Shown one piece after another: positions 1 through 8,194 of a DNA stretch of 60,614 nt (within the stretch, counting starts at the first letter, position 1; every line of letters starts with the position of its first letter). The stretch is from Gemmatimonadales bacterium (GTDB lineage Bacteria; Gemmatimonadota; Gemmatimonadetes; Longimicrobiales; Gaopeijiaceae), in NCBI GenBank assembly GCA_020344755.1, contig CP070829.1:794665-855278 (forward strand), written 5' to 3'. A program made the translations under genes and the position numbers. The notes beneath the pieces were generated by a model. It searched no databases, was not told the origin of the DNA, and was given only the letters and a program-made list of their open reading frames with translations.

Positions 1-1386
1 TACCGCAGCGCACTTAGACAGGGTGATGACGAGGGCGCCCGGGATCTGGGAGTGAAGATCCTCGAGCTGGACCCGGACGTAGATCTCGATGCCCTGGCCG
101 GTCCCGAGTCGGAGGCAGAGTCCTTTACCTTCGAGCCCACAGCCCTGGCCGGGGCGGAGCAGGACCCGGACGGAGAGGGAATGGGGGACAACGTCGTTTC
201 CGTGCCTGGGTCGCCGCACAGCGACTTCGGCGGTGACTTCGGTGACCACCAGGAGGGTGGTGGTTTTGCCGAGATCCGTGACGCCCTGGAGACCGGAGAA
301 GAAGCCGGGGGACCGGGCTCCGGCAGCCATCCGGCGGCGCAGTCCGAGGCGGACCAGCAGGATTTCCAGGAGATCACCTTCGACGACCTTGGGTTCGGCG
401 AGGATTCGCACCCAGTCGAGGAGGACGAGGCCGATCCGCTCCCGCTCGTCTACCCGGACGAAGGGGGTCCCGGACTCGAGGGTGCGGGCTTCGACGTCGA
501 CCCCGGCCTGGTCGACCAGGACCTGTCCGGGAGCCTCGAGGCCGCTTGGGAGGACGCTTCGGACGAAGGCAGTGAGGCCCTGCATGCACAGTGGGTGCGC
601 CTCAGGGACGAGTGTCGACGAGTGCCGAAGGATCTGGAGTTGGCGCAACAGCTGGTGGAACTCTCCTTCCGGCTCGGTGACAAGGACAGCCTCGTTGCCT
701 CGTACCTGACCCTTGCCGGTTGCCTTGAAGAGACCGGTCAGGTAGAGCGGAGCGAGAGCGTCCTCCGCCAGGCCATGGCGCTGGACCCCGATCACCCCGA
801 GGTGCTGCGGGCTCTGCACGGGTTGCGGGAGAAGCCTCCCGAAGCCGGGGTCTCCGACGATGCGGGCGGGTTCGTCGATCTCGCCTCCCTCATTCTCGGG
901 GAGGACCGGAAAGAGAAGACCACCCGCTTCCGTGTGGCGTACGAAGAGCCGAGCGGCGACGAGGAGGCCGACTTCGCGCGGATGCTGACCCAGTTCAAGG
1001 AGAAGGTGGCAGAGAGTTTCGATGCCGCCGATGTGAGGGCCCACCACGATCTGGGGACCGCGTACAAGGAGATGGGCCTACTGGACGAGGCCGTGGAGAA
1101 GTTCCAGGCGGCCCTCCGGGCGTCCCCTGTGCACCTTCCCAGCTACGAGCTCCTCGGTCAGACCTTCTTCGAAAAGGGCGAGTACACCGCGGCGGTCCGG
1201 GTGCTGGAGAGAGCCCTGCGAGTCTCGACCGACGTGGCGGACGACTTCATCGGGATCTACTACTACCTTGCCCGTGCCCATGAGGAGCTCGGTTCGAACG
1301 ATCGCGCAGTGGAGTACTATGACCACGTCTTTGCCCTGGATATCAACTTCATGGACGTGACCGAGCGGTTGCGTGCGTTACGCTAG
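1..1386 (+). CDS. TPR-repeat protein, 5' end outside window
   Basis: The frame is open from base 1 with no stop, and the residues before the first possible GTG (position 52) already look like a TPR helix (ALRQGDDEGARDLGVKILEL), so the true start lies upstream of the window. About 461 codons are visible. Residues roughly 50-190 are a very acidic, Gly/Pro-rich linker; TPR-like helical pairs follow at about 200-275 and 345-460, with typical positions such as LDEAVEKFQAALRASP and AVEYYDHVFALD. No enzymatic domain is visible. TPR proteins usually scaffold protein complexes; the partner cannot be told from the sequence. It is followed 12 nt later by the polyprenyl synthase gene. A second acidic TPR protein is encoded at 5286-6647. 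Confidence 0.85.
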   Translation, partial: YRSALRQGDDEGARDLGVKILELDPDVDLDALAGPESEAESFTFEPTALAGAEQDPDGEGMGDNVVSVPGSPHSDFGGDFGDHQEGGGFAEIRDALETGEEAGGPGSGSHPAAQSEADQQDFQEITFDDLGFGEDSHPVEEDEADPLPLVYPDEGGPGLEGAGFDVDPGLVDQDLSGSLEAAWEDASDEGSEALHAQWVRLRDECRRVPKDLELAQQLVELSFRLGDKDSLVASYLTLAGCLEETGQVERSESVLRQAMALDPDHPEVLRALHGLREKPPEAGVSDDAGGFVDLASLILGEDRKEKTTRFRVAYEEPSGDEEADFARMLTQFKEKVAESFDAADVRAHHDLGTAYKEMGLLDEAVEKFQAALRASPVHLPSYELLGQTFFEKGEYTAAVRVLERALRVSTDVADDFIGIYYYLARAHEELGSNDRAVEYYDHVFALDINFMDVTERLRALR

Positions 1387-1398
1387 GGCGGCGGGGAT

Positions 1399-2388
1399 AT
1401 GCAGGACGTGAGCGCTCCCGCCGGGTTGGATGTGGTCCAGGGACCGGTGCGGGACGAGTTGGACAGGGTCATCGACGAGCTCCGCAGGATCATCGTCTCG
1501 GACTTCCACCAGATCGAGGAGGTGAACCAGTATCTGCTCCTCCTGCGTGGGAAGCTGCTTCGGCCCGCACTACTCCTGCTCGCGAATCGTGTGGGACGCC
1601 CGCAGGACCCTCGCGCCGTGACCCTGGCGGCCGTGGTGGAGCTCGTCCACCTGGCGACCCTGGTCCACGACGATGCCGTGGATCACTCGGTCCTGCGCAG
1701 AGGTCAGCCGACGGTGAACGCCCTCTGGTCCCACCAGGTTGCCGTGATCATGGGCGACTACCTCTACTCCCGCGCCATCATCGAGCTGGCTGAGGTCGGG
1801 AGCCACGAGGCGACCCGCGTCATGGCCCGGGCGGCGAACGAGATGAGCGTTGGTGAGATGAGGCAGCTCACCGCCTACGACGCACTGGAGTTTACCGAGG
1901 CGGACTACGATCGCCTCATCGCGGCCAAGACGGCCTCTCTGATGAGCGCGGCGTGCGAGCTGGGTGCTTTGGTGGGCGACGAACGACTCCGGGGGCCCCT
2001 GGCTTCATTCGGCCACAGCCTCGGGATGGCCTTCCAGGTTGCCGATGATCTCCTGGACTACACCGGGTCCGCCGACGTGACGGGCAAGCCGACGGGTCAC
2101 GACCTGCGTGAGCGGAAGGTGACCCTCCCTCTCGTGGGAGCCATGAGTCGGGCCACTCCGTCTCAGATGGACCAGATCCGACATCTCTTCACTCTCGTGG
2201 ATCCGTCGGATCTGGAGATTGCGGCGGTGGTGGATCTGGTCAAGGACCTGGGCGGACTCGAGTATGCTCGGGAGAAGGCTGTGCAGTTCGCCGACGCGGC
2301 GCTGCGCACGCTGGACGGGCTGCCGGAAGGACCCGCGTTAGATGCATTGCGCGCCTCGGTGGCGTACGCCACGCAACGGAACCGCTGA
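1399..2388 (+). CDS. Polyprenyl diphosphate synthase (trans-prenyltransferase)
   Basis: All-trans polyprenyl diphosphate synthase family (IspB / HepT / GGPP synthase type), which chains isopentenyl diphosphate onto an allylic diphosphate to make the side chain of respiratory quinones. Both aspartate-rich metal-binding motifs are present: DDAVD at residues 91-95 in LVHDDAVDHS and DDLLD at 216-220 in VADDLLDYTG; the substrate-binding GKLLRPALLLL stretch is near residue 52. 329 aa is the usual length. The ATG at 1399 is preceded by a purine-rich GGCGGGGAT. Product chain length cannot be read from sequence alone, so I give no gene symbol. Likely co-transcribed with the TPR gene before and the small membrane protein after it. 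Confidence 0.93.
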   Translation: MQDVSAPAGLDVVQGPVRDELDRVIDELRRIIVSDFHQIEEVNQYLLLLRGKLLRPALLLLANRVGRPQDPRAVTLAAVVELVHLATLVHDDAVDHSVLRRGQPTVNALWSHQVAVIMGDYLYSRAIIELAEVGSHEATRVMARAANEMSVGEMRQLTAYDALEFTEADYDRLIAAKTASLMSAACELGALVGDERLRGPLASFGHSLGMAFQVADDLLDYTGSADVTGKPTGHDLRERKVTLPLVGAMSRATPSQMDQIRHLFTLVDPSDLEIAAVVDLVKDLGGLEYAREKAVQFADAALRTLDGLPEGPALDALRASVAYATQRNR

Positions 2389-2400
2389 GAAGGTCTGGAA

Positions 2401-2679
2401 ATGCTGGTCGATACCGGTCGCAGAACGTCGGTGCGGGTGATCTGGACGCTCGTCTTGGGCTTCTTCCTGGGAGGGCTCCTCACGAAGCTGGCGGAGAACT
2501 TCCTGCCTGAGAGCGCGGCTCGGTCCTTCCTTACGACGGCGGTTTCGGCCTCGGTGGGACCCTTCTCCATGGACCTGGTGGCGATATCCTTTACCCTCGG
2601 GCCCATTGCGGTGTATCTGAATGTGCTGACCCTGGTGGGCGTCTTCATCGTGGCGCTCATCGCTCGGTCTTGGATCTGA
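2401..2679 (+). CDS. DUF4321 small membrane protein
   Basis: 92 aa protein with two hydrophobic segments: residues about 13-30 (VIWTLVLGFFLGGLLTKL) and about 62-90 (LGPIAVYLNVLTLVGVFIVA and on), separated by a short loop. The pattern, including the GGLLTKLAENFLP stretch, matches the DUF4321 family of uncharacterised inner-membrane proteins known from Firmicutes and Gemmatimonadota. No catalytic motif is seen. It lies 12 nt after the polyprenyl synthase and before tatA, a setting that fits a membrane-associated role but does not define it. Confidence 0.75.
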   Translation: MLVDTGRRTSVRVIWTLVLGFFLGGLLTKLAENFLPESAARSFLTTAVSASVGPFSMDLVAISFTLGPIAVYLNVLTLVGVFIVALIARSWI

Positions 2680-2694
2680 CCAGAACGATGAATC

Positions 2695-2709
2695 GGCGCC
2701 CCAGGCGCC
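2695..2709 (+). other. Small hairpin before tatA
   Basis: A 6-bp perfect inverted repeat (GGCGCC, 3-nt loop CCA, GGCGCC) ends two bases before the tatA Shine-Dalgarno GGGAGG (2711-2716). It has no T-tract, so it is not an intrinsic terminator; it may tune tatA translation or mark a processing site, or be chance in GC-rich DNA. Confidence 0.3.
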
Positions 2710-2724
2710 TGGGAGGCTGGACAC

Positions 2725-3027
2725 ATGGGAATGGGTCTCGGAATGTGGGAGATCCTATTGATCTTCCTGGTCGTTTTGCTCCTCTTCGGGGCCAAGCGGC
2801 TGCCGGAGATCGGCTCGTCGTTGGGGAAGGGAATCCGGGAGTTCAAGGGGTCTCTCCGAGAGATCGAGAATGAGCTGAAGACGCCCGAGCCCCCGCGGAA
2901 GAGCATCCACTCGCCACCGGTCTCGGGCCCTGGCGCCCGATCCGACCAGCGGCTGACGGTGGAGGAGCGGGACGAGGACTCGTCGGATGACGGCGAGCCC
3001 CGCACCCTGAAGGCTCAGCAAGACTGA
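2725..3027 (+). CDS. tatA: Twin-arginine translocase subunit TatA/TatB
   Basis: Channel-forming component of the Tat pathway, which exports folded proteins across the inner membrane. The protein has a single N-terminal transmembrane helix (MWEILLIFLVVLLLFGAKRL), the hinge FGAKRLPEIGSSLG, an amphipathic helix (GKGIREFKGSLREIENELK) and a charged, disordered tail, 100 aa in all. The FG(A)KRLPE signature and short length favour TatA over TatB, although one such protein can serve both roles. tatB and tatC are not in this window. Start ATG 2725 has GGGAGG eight bases upstream; later ATGs (2731, 2743) are possible. The gene ends 81 bases before a strong hairpin terminator. Confidence 0.92.
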   Translation: MGMGLGMWEILLIFLVVLLLFGAKRLPEIGSSLGKGIREFKGSLREIENELKTPEPPRKSIHSPPVSGPGARSDQRLTVEERDEDSSDDGEPRTLKAQQD

Positions 3028-3108
3028 CCCCCGTCGGCCCGGAGCGTGGGCCGCGGTCATGGGGAAGGCGCTGGACTCGGGAAGGCGCCGAAGACGCCCA
3101 TGAAGAAA

Positions 3109-3138
3109 GGGGGCGGGGGCCATGCGGCCCCCGCCCCC
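3109..3138. terminator. Hairpin terminator between convergent genes
   Basis: Perfect 13-bp GC stem (arms 3109-3121 and 3126-3138, loop ATGC) between the end of tatA (+) and the end of the PpiD-like gene (-). On the minus strand the stem is followed by TTTCTTCAT, a fair U-rich tail, so it should stop transcription of the PpiD-like gene; on the plus strand the tail is CCTCATTTCC, weaker. Best read as a terminator shared by both transcripts and acting mainly leftward. Confidence 0.75.
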
Positions 3139-3180
3139 CCTCATTTCCAGTCTACGCGGTGCGTCGTGTCCGGCTGTCGG

Positions 3181-5028
3181 TCAGAATCCGAAGCCGAACG
3201 GGCTCGTTGGGCCACCAGGCTGTTCATCCGCAGGCCGGAGGACGATGTCGCGCCGGTCCACCACGCGGGCGTTGTCCCGCAGGCCGTCGAGCCAATCCTC
3301 GAGACGCTCCTGCTGGAGGAGCTGAGTGACCTGCGCGCGCTGGGCATCCTTCTGGGCAAGCCACTGGGTGCTGTCCGCAGGCGTCCGTGAGATGAGCTCG
3401 ATGAGGAAGGTGTTCGAGGGGGTCGAAACCACGTCCGAGACTTCCCCGATGTCCAGTCCGAAGGCCGTGCCGACAGCGGCATTGTATCGGCCCAGACCGG
3501 GAACGAAGTCGTTTCTGGCGAATGGACCCGCGCTCCGAACCTCCAATCCCGCCCCCGCTGCCGCATTCGGGAGCGGCTCACCCCCAAGAATCTGTGCCAG
3601 CACGCCAGCCGCCTCCTCCTCCGCCCGGGCCTGCTTCTTCTGGAAGTAGAGGATCTGCTCGATGGTGGGGCGGGCGGAAGCCAGCGGCAGGACTCCGCCG
3701 GGGGTGGTGGACACCAGCTCCAGCGCGTAGAAGGCCTGGGCCGTCTCGAACACCGGGCTGACCTCGCCGACCTCGGCTTCCTCGAAGGCCCAGTCCGCAC
3801 CCTCGCTGACCTGTCCGGCTCCCGACACGAATGCGAAGGCGTCGGTGAGCTCTGCAGACTCCACGGCCAGGCCGAGTTGGGCCGCGGCCTCCTCCAGCGG
3901 CATCACCTCGCCCAGGTCCTCCAGGGAGTCCGCCATGGTGAACAGCACAATCTCCGAGTCCTCCGTGCGGGCCACCGGAATCAGGATGTGTCTGGCCCTG
4001 GCGCTATCCTGGGCCCAGCGCTCCTGAACTTCGATGAGGTGGAAGCCCGCCGGCGTCTGGACCGGCCCTACGACCTGCCCCACGGGAGCGCCAAAGACTG
4101 CGGAGTCGAAGGCCGGGAGCATCTGGTTCCTCCCGAAGACTCCCAGGTCCCCGCCTGCGGCGCCGGAGATCTCGTCGGACGACTCGGCCTCCGCCAGGTC
4201 GGCGAAGCCCTCGCCCTCGTCGATCCGAACCAGGAGCTCCTGTGCCCGCTCTCTGGATGCGACCGTATCCGTGGCGGTCGGCGTCTTGTCCAGTACGACG
4301 ACCTGTACCTGGGCTCGAGCGGGCTGCTCGAAGTCCGTCTGGTTCGCGTCGTAGTAGTCCTGGATCTCCCGGTCGGTCAGCTCAACGGCGTCATTCGGGA
4401 TCCTCTGCGCCGGATCCATGGGGATGTAGCGGACCTCGACGGTCTCGTTCTGATCCCGAAACCGCTGCCACAGTTGCTGGTCCGAGAGATAGACCCCTGC
4501 CGAGACCTGCCTCAGCAGCTTGCTCCGGGGGATGATGTCCCGGTAGTACGCTTCCAGCGAGAGCAGGAAGAGCTCGTCCGCGGTGGCCAGAAACTGCTGG
4601 TACCTCTGGAAGTCGAACTGACCATCCGTCTGGAAGGCCGGCTCGGTGGCGAACTCCGGAGGCGGGTTGAACTGCGCGGCGGCCCGAAGCTCGTCCGAGG
4701 AGACGACGATGCCGCGTCTCTCCAGTTCCTGCTGGATCAGGATCTGGTTCACCACCTCTTCGAAGGCGGCGTCCTCGATCTCCTTGACCTGTTGCGAGGT
4801 GATGGCGAGGTCGCCCTGGCTGGACTGGATCTGGTCGTAGAGGTTCCGGTAGGTGGCCTGGTACGTCTCGTAGTAGATCGGCGTCCCGTTCACGCGCCCG
4901 ATCTCTCCCACGCTTCCGGCGCTCTGGCCACTCATGTCCATTCCCCACTCGAACACCATGAGGGCGACGAAAGCCAAGGCCGTCACCAGCATGATCCACT
5001 TGGTGTTCTCCCGCATTTGACGCATCAT
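3181..5028 (-). CDS. PpiD/SurA-like periplasmic peptidyl-prolyl isomerase
   Basis: 615 aa membrane-anchored parvulin-type foldase. It has a short cytoplasmic N-terminus, one transmembrane helix (WIMLVTALAFVALMVFEWGM, about residues 11-30), a SurA_N-type chaperone region (NGTPIYYETY, then LIQQELERRGIVVS), and a parvulin domain at about 240-345 (FADLAEAESSDEISGAAGGD, then PVQTPAGFHLIEV). A second stretch starting with ARARHILIPV looks like a degenerate second parvulin unit. The family folds or chaperones proteins emerging from the Sec translocon. It is one of only two minus-strand genes here, transcribed from its own promoter (5113-5141) and ended by the hairpin at 3109-3138. The two adjacent ATG codons at the 5' end make the start ambiguous by one residue. 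PpiD is the closest named homologue; orthology is not proven. Confidence 0.88.
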   Translation of the reverse strand: MMRQMRENTKWIMLVTALAFVALMVFEWGMDMSGQSAGSVGEIGRVNGTPIYYETYQATYRNLYDQIQSSQGDLAITSQQVKEIEDAAFEEVVNQILIQQELERRGIVVSSDELRAAAQFNPPPEFATEPAFQTDGQFDFQRYQQFLATADELFLLSLEAYYRDIIPRSKLLRQVSAGVYLSDQQLWQRFRDQNETVEVRYIPMDPAQRIPNDAVELTDREIQDYYDANQTDFEQPARAQVQVVVLDKTPTATDTVASRERAQELLVRIDEGEGFADLAEAESSDEISGAAGGDLGVFGRNQMLPAFDSAVFGAPVGQVVGPVQTPAGFHLIEVQERWAQDSARARHILIPVARTEDSEIVLFTMADSLEDLGEVMPLEEAAAQLGLAVESAELTDAFAFVSGAGQVSEGADWAFEEAEVGEVSPVFETAQAFYALELVSTTPGGVLPLASARPTIEQILYFQKKQARAEEEAAGVLAQILGGEPLPNAAAGAGLEVRSAGPFARNDFVPGLGRYNAAVGTAFGLDIGEVSDVVSTPSNTFLIELISRTPADSTQWLAQKDAQRAQVTQLLQQERLEDWLDGLRDNARVVDRRDIVLRPADEQPGGPTSPFGFGF

Positions 5029-5112
5029 GGGCGCTGCTACCCTCCGGACCTCTCGTCCAACTGTCTCACGTTGTGGCGTACCCGGCGCACCTCGCCGGGA
5101 GACAAGTCATAA

Positions 5113-5141
5113 AAGCTAACCGGGCGCGAAACCCGCCTCAA
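5113..5141 (-). promoter_or_regulatory. Promoter of the PpiD-like gene
   Basis: On the minus strand: -35 TTGAGG (5141-5136), 17-bp spacer, -10 TAGCTT (5118-5113). It gives a leader of about 80 nt before the ATG at 5028. The same -10 type (TAnCTT) recurs at other putative promoters in this window. Confidence 0.5.
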
Positions 5142-5208
5142 CCAGGCCGGTGGCGGCCCGACGCGGGTGGGGCCGTCCCGGGGGTCGGTGCGGGGGGGAA
5201 ACGTCGCG

Positions 5209-5238
5209 TTGACTTCCCTTTCCGGCGCCGTCTATCTT
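5209..5238 (+). promoter_or_regulatory. Promoter of the TPR-aroQ-efp-acc operon
   Basis: -35 TTGACT (5209-5214), 18-bp spacer, -10 TATCTT (5233-5238). The expected transcription start near 5245 leaves about 40 nt before the GTG at 5286 but only about 8 nt before the ATG at 5253, which supports the GTG start. Divergent from the PpiD-like gene's promoter. Confidence 0.6.
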
Positions 5239-5285
5239 GCCCCCGAGCCTGAATGGAAGACCCCGCCCACCCCACAGGAGATCCC

Positions 5286-6647
5286 GTGGCAGAAGAGTCG
5301 ATCCGAGAGATTCAGGAACTTCGGCTCCTGCTGGGGTCGCCGCGTGATCCCGATGGAAGGGTCTTCGCACAGCTCGGAAATGCCCTTCGACGGGCGGGAG
5401 AACTGGACGAGGCTGCAGAGGTCCTGAGCGAAGGGCTGGAGGCCCACCCCCTGTTCACTCCCGGGCATCTGACCCTGGGGTGGGTCGCGGTGGAGCGAGG
5501 GGACCTGGAAGACGCTCGAACGCGGTTCACCCGGACGCTGGAGCTGGATCCGGAAAACCCCTTTGCCCTTCTCGGGCTGGGGCGAATCCTCGAGTTGGTG
5601 GGCGACGATACGGGCTCGGCCATGGTTGAGCAGGCGTTGGAGCTGCATCCCACGGTGGAGGCCCTCTCTCCCTCCCTGCCCGGCGAGGATCCGGGGTTCT
5701 TTCGCCTTCCCTTCCTCCCCCTCGCGGACCTGGCTCCGGAGGAGATTCCCGACGCGGGAGAGTCACTCCATGGGCTTCCCTTCGTCTCGTTGGACGAGCT
5801 CGCGCCCTCCCGTAAGCGGCAGGAGGACCTCTCCGCGCTCCCCTTCATGAGTCTGTGGGACCTCCGCCCCGAGGAGAGTTCGGACGAAGGGTGGGAGGAG
5901 GGAGAGGAGGCCGGGGTGGCGTCGGGCGCACCCGCCGATCCCAGCGCCGGCGAGGGAGCCGAGGCCGACCGATCCCCTGACGAGCCTGGCGAGCAGCCTT
6001 CCGAGGAGGCCGTCGAGGGAGCTGGCGAGGAGGCTTTCGAGGAGGCTTTCGAGGGAGCTTCCGAGGAGGCCGTCGAGGGAGCCGGCGAGGAGCCCGGCGG
6101 AGGTCCCGGTGCCGAAGGGGACCTGGAAGACGCCACGGAGGAGACGGTCCAAGGCGAGGTCGAGGGAGACGCGACTCCGGTAACTCGCACCATGGCGGAG
6201 CTCCTGGTGCGGCAGGGCCTCCTGGACCGGGCGCTGGAGGTCTACCACCGACTCGAGGAGCAACACCCCGGCGATTCCGAACTCGAGCGACGGATCGGGG
6301 AAGTAGAGGCGCTGCGTTCGGCTCTCGGTGCCGAACCGGATTCGGGGGGCCATACGCTTGGGTCGCCTCCGGCGGCCCCGGCGCTTCCGCGGGAGGGGGA
6401 TTCGTTCGAGGCGGAGGCTCACGAACTCCATCCGTCCATCTCCGTCCCTGAGCCGGTGGCCGAGACTCCCAGTCCGTATGCGTGGCATGGGGAAGGGGAG
6501 GAGCTGGTCGAGACCCCGCCTCCCGAAGCCTCGGCCGGCGCCTACTTCGGGCGACTGCTGGCCTGGACGCCCGGAAAGGGTACGGGGGAGGACGAAACGA
6601 GACCGGAGTCCGACCCTCCCCCCGGATCCGGGACGGATGAACCGTGA
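5286..6647 (+). CDS. Acidic TPR protein
   Basis: 453 aa. I place the start at GTG 5286 because AGGAG (5276-5280) sits five bases upstream; an in-frame ATG at 5253 lacks such a site. N-terminal TPR units (residues about 15-120, e.g. EGLEAHPLFTPGHLTLGWVA and DARTRFTRTLELDPENPFA), then three related motifs of the type LPFLPLADLAPEE, LPFVSLDELAPS and LPFMSLWDLRPEE, then a Glu/Gly-rich spacer with a 60-bp DNA repeat, then another TPR-like helix (MAELLVRQGLLDRALEVYHR). The thrice-repeated LPF-(L/M)-xLxxL box looks like a tandem short linear motif. Function unknown; probably a scaffold. It overlaps aroQ by 4 nt. Confidence 0.82.
   Translation: MAEESIREIQELRLLLGSPRDPDGRVFAQLGNALRRAGELDEAAEVLSEGLEAHPLFTPGHLTLGWVAVERGDLEDARTRFTRTLELDPENPFALLGLGRILELVGDDTGSAMVEQALELHPTVEALSPSLPGEDPGFFRLPFLPLADLAPEEIPDAGESLHGLPFVSLDELAPSRKRQEDLSALPFMSLWDLRPEESSDEGWEEGEEAGVASGAPADPSAGEGAEADRSPDEPGEQPSEEAVEGAGEEAFEEAFEGASEEAVEGAGEEPGGGPGAEGDLEDATEETVQGEVEGDATPVTRTMAELLVRQGLLDRALEVYHRLEEQHPGDSELERRIGEVEALRSALGAEPDSGGHTLGSPPAAPALPREGDSFEAEAHELHPSISVPEPVAETPSPYAWHGEGEELVETPPPEASAGAYFGRLLAWTPGKGTGEDETRPESDPPPGSGTDEP
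5999..6092 (+). repeat. Intragenic 60-bp direct repeat
   Basis: A 34-nt segment at 5999-6032 recurs at 6059-6092 with one mismatch (T6023/C6083), a period of exactly 60 nt or 20 codons. Between them a 12-nt unit (AGGCTTTCGAGG) is duplicated in tandem at 6031-6042 and 6043-6054. All repeats keep frame and encode Glu/Ala/Gly-rich linker in the acidic TPR protein, suggesting recent slippage or unequal exchange. Confidence 0.85.
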
Positions 6648-7084
6648 GACTCGCCGTTCTGCACGGCCCGAACCTTCGGCTCCTGGGAAGACGTGAGCCG
6701 GAGGTATACGGGACCGAGACCCTGGACAGCATTGGAGGTCGGCTCCACGAGCTCGCGAAGGAACTGGGGGTCGAGCTCGAGATCCACCAATCCAATCACG
6801 AGGGGGAGCTTCTCGACCTGATCGAGAACGCGGCGGAGCGCGTGGCCGGGTTCGTGGTGAACGCCGGGGCCCTGACGCACACCAGTGTCGCCCTGCGGGA
6901 CGCGTTGGTGGGGGTCGGTAAGCCCTTCGTCGAGGTTCACCTCAGCAACACCACCGCCCGCGAGGCCTTTCGCCAACGATCCTACCTGGCGCCGGTGGCT
7001 CACGGTGTGGTTTTAGGATTCGGCGGCGACAGCTATCTTCTCGGTCTTCGTGGGCTCGTGACCCACCTGTACCAAACCTCCTGA
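6644..7084 (+). CDS. aroQ: 3-dehydroquinate dehydratase, type II
   Basis: Third step of the shikimate pathway: converts 3-dehydroquinate to 3-dehydroshikimate. 146 aa, the usual length for the dodecameric type II enzyme. Conserved elements: HGPNLRLLGRREPEVYG with the catalytic Tyr and Arg, HQSNHEGELLDLI, NAGALTHTSVALRDAL, and EVHLSNTTAREAFRQRSYL containing the catalytic His and lid Arg. Leu rather than Tyr before THTS also occurs in the mycobacterial enzyme, so it is not a defect. GTG start overlaps the TPR gene stop (GTGA). The aroQ-efp-accB-accC order recurs in several phyla, often with a peptidase gene between aroQ and efp that is absent here. Confidence 0.95.
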   Translation: MRLAVLHGPNLRLLGRREPEVYGTETLDSIGGRLHELAKELGVELEIHQSNHEGELLDLIENAAERVAGFVVNAGALTHTSVALRDALVGVGKPFVEVHLSNTTAREAFRQRSYLAPVAHGVVLGFGGDSYLLGLRGLVTHLYQTS

Positions 7085-7106
7085 GGGCGAGAAGCGCGGC
7101 GACCCC

Positions 7107-7670
7107 ATGGCAAGCACGGCCGATTTCAGAAACGGTATGGTCCTGGACATGGACGGACAGCTCTGGACCATCACCTACTTTCAGCACGTGAAACCCGGAA
7201 AGGGGGGCGCGTTCGTCCGCACGAAGCTCAAGAACGTCCTCACCGGCGCGGTCGTGGACAAGACCTTCCGGGCCGGCGAGAAGGTCACATCCGTGCGGCT
7301 GGAACGCCGTCCCGTGAACTACAGCTACTCCGACGGCCAGCTATATCACTTCATGGACGCCCAGACGTTCGAGATGATACCCCTGTCCGGTGACGTGATC
7401 GGGGACGAGCAGTTGAAGTACCTGAAGGAGAACATGGAGTGCGAAGGGCTGGTCCACGACGAGAAGGTGATCGCCGTCGACCTGCCCCAGTTCGTCGAGC
7501 TCCGCGTGGTCAAGACCGATCCTGGCGTCCGGGGCGATACGGCGCAGGGGGGAACCAAGCCCGCAGAGCTCGAAACCGGAGCCTCGGTGAACGTTCCCCT
7601 CTTCGTGGAAGAGGGCGACGTCATCCGGGTAGACCGGACCGAGGACAAATACCTGACGCGAGTCACATGA
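7107..7670 (+). CDS. efp: Elongation factor P
   Basis: Translation factor that binds between the P and E sites and relieves stalling at polyproline stretches. 187 aa with the three-domain layout: KOW-like N domain (FRNGMVLDMDGQLWTITYFQ), OB domain (MDAQTFEMIPLSGDVIGD) and C-terminal OB domain (ELRVVKTDPGVRGDTAQGG, then VPLFVEEGDVIRVDRTEDKY). The loop residue equivalent to E. coli Lys34 is Lys32 in KPGKGGAF. No modification gene (epmA/epmB, earP) is nearby, so whether Lys32 is modified is unknown. Stop overlaps the start of accB (ATGA). Confidence 0.96.
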   Translation: MASTADFRNGMVLDMDGQLWTITYFQHVKPGKGGAFVRTKLKNVLTGAVVDKTFRAGEKVTSVRLERRPVNYSYSDGQLYHFMDAQTFEMIPLSGDVIGDEQLKYLKENMECEGLVHDEKVIAVDLPQFVELRVVKTDPGVRGDTAQGGTKPAELETGASVNVPLFVEEGDVIRVDRTEDKYLTRVT

Positions 7671-8155
7671 TGATGGATCTCAGCTTCATCAAGAGCCTGA
7701 TCAAGGCTGTGGACCAGAGCAGCATCGACTCCGTGGACATCGAGCGGGGTGGGACGCGGGTCCGCATCTCGAAGACCCCCCCCTCCCCCTCCTCGGGGAC
7801 GACGGTGGTCCACTCGGCGACACCTGCGGGCGCGGCACCTTTGCCGGTTCCAGCTGCACCCGTCGCTCCGACGGCCCCGGCCGAGGCGCCGGCTCCGGAT
7901 GCTTCCGGCTCGGGGCTGGCGGAGATTCCGTCCCCGATGGTCGGCACCTTCTACTCGGCCCCGGCCCCGGATGCTCCTCCTTACGTGAAGGTGGGCCAGA
8001 AGGTCGGCGTCGGAGACACGCTGTGCATCATCGAAGCCATGAAGCTCATGAATGAACTCGAAGCAGAGGTGGCCGGCACCATTGCGGAGATCTGCGTCCA
8101 GAATGCGGACCCTGTGGAGTACGGCCAGGTCCTCTTCCGCATCGATCCCGCCTGA
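7667..8155 (+). CDS. accB: Acetyl-CoA carboxylase biotin carboxyl carrier protein
   Basis: Carries biotin between the carboxylase and transferase half-reactions of acetyl-CoA carboxylase, the first step of fatty acid synthesis. 162 aa from ATG 7667 (7670 and 7673 are also ATG). N-terminal helical part (LSFIKSLIKAVDQSSIDSVD), an Ala/Pro-rich flexible linker (about residues 45-85), and a C-terminal biotinyl domain with EAMKLMNELEA, biotin attachment at Lys126, plus the thumb-like APAPDAPPYVKVGQKV. Translationally coupled to efp. The 92-nt gap to accC holds two hairpins (separate entries). The transferase genes accA and accD are not in the window. Confidence 0.95.
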   Translation: MMMDLSFIKSLIKAVDQSSIDSVDIERGGTRVRISKTPPSPSSGTTVVHSATPAGAAPLPVPAAPVAPTAPAEAPAPDASGSGLAEIPSPMVGTFYSAPAPDAPPYVKVGQKVGVGDTLCIIEAMKLMNELEAEVAGTIAEICVQNADPVEYGQVLFRIDPA

Positions 8156-8157
8156 GT

Positions 8158-8171
8158 CCCCCTTCGGGGGG
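8158..8171 (+). other. C(UUCG)G hairpin after accB
   Basis: Five-base-pair CCCCC/GGGGG stem closed by a UUCG tetraloop (8163-8166), beginning two bases after the accB stop. This is a hyperstable RNA hairpin type. No T-tract follows, so termination would need another factor; it could protect the accB 3' end after cleavage. Confidence 0.5.
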
Positions 8172-8194
8172 CGGGCCAGGCCGAACACACTGAG

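Noticed and set aside
52..60. GTG at 52 as start of the first gene
   Set aside because: The frame continues to base 1 with TPR-like residues, so the gene begins outside the window.
6850..6900. Active-site defect in AroQ (Leu in place of Tyr before THTS)
   Set aside because: Leu at this position is also found in functional mycobacterial type II enzymes.
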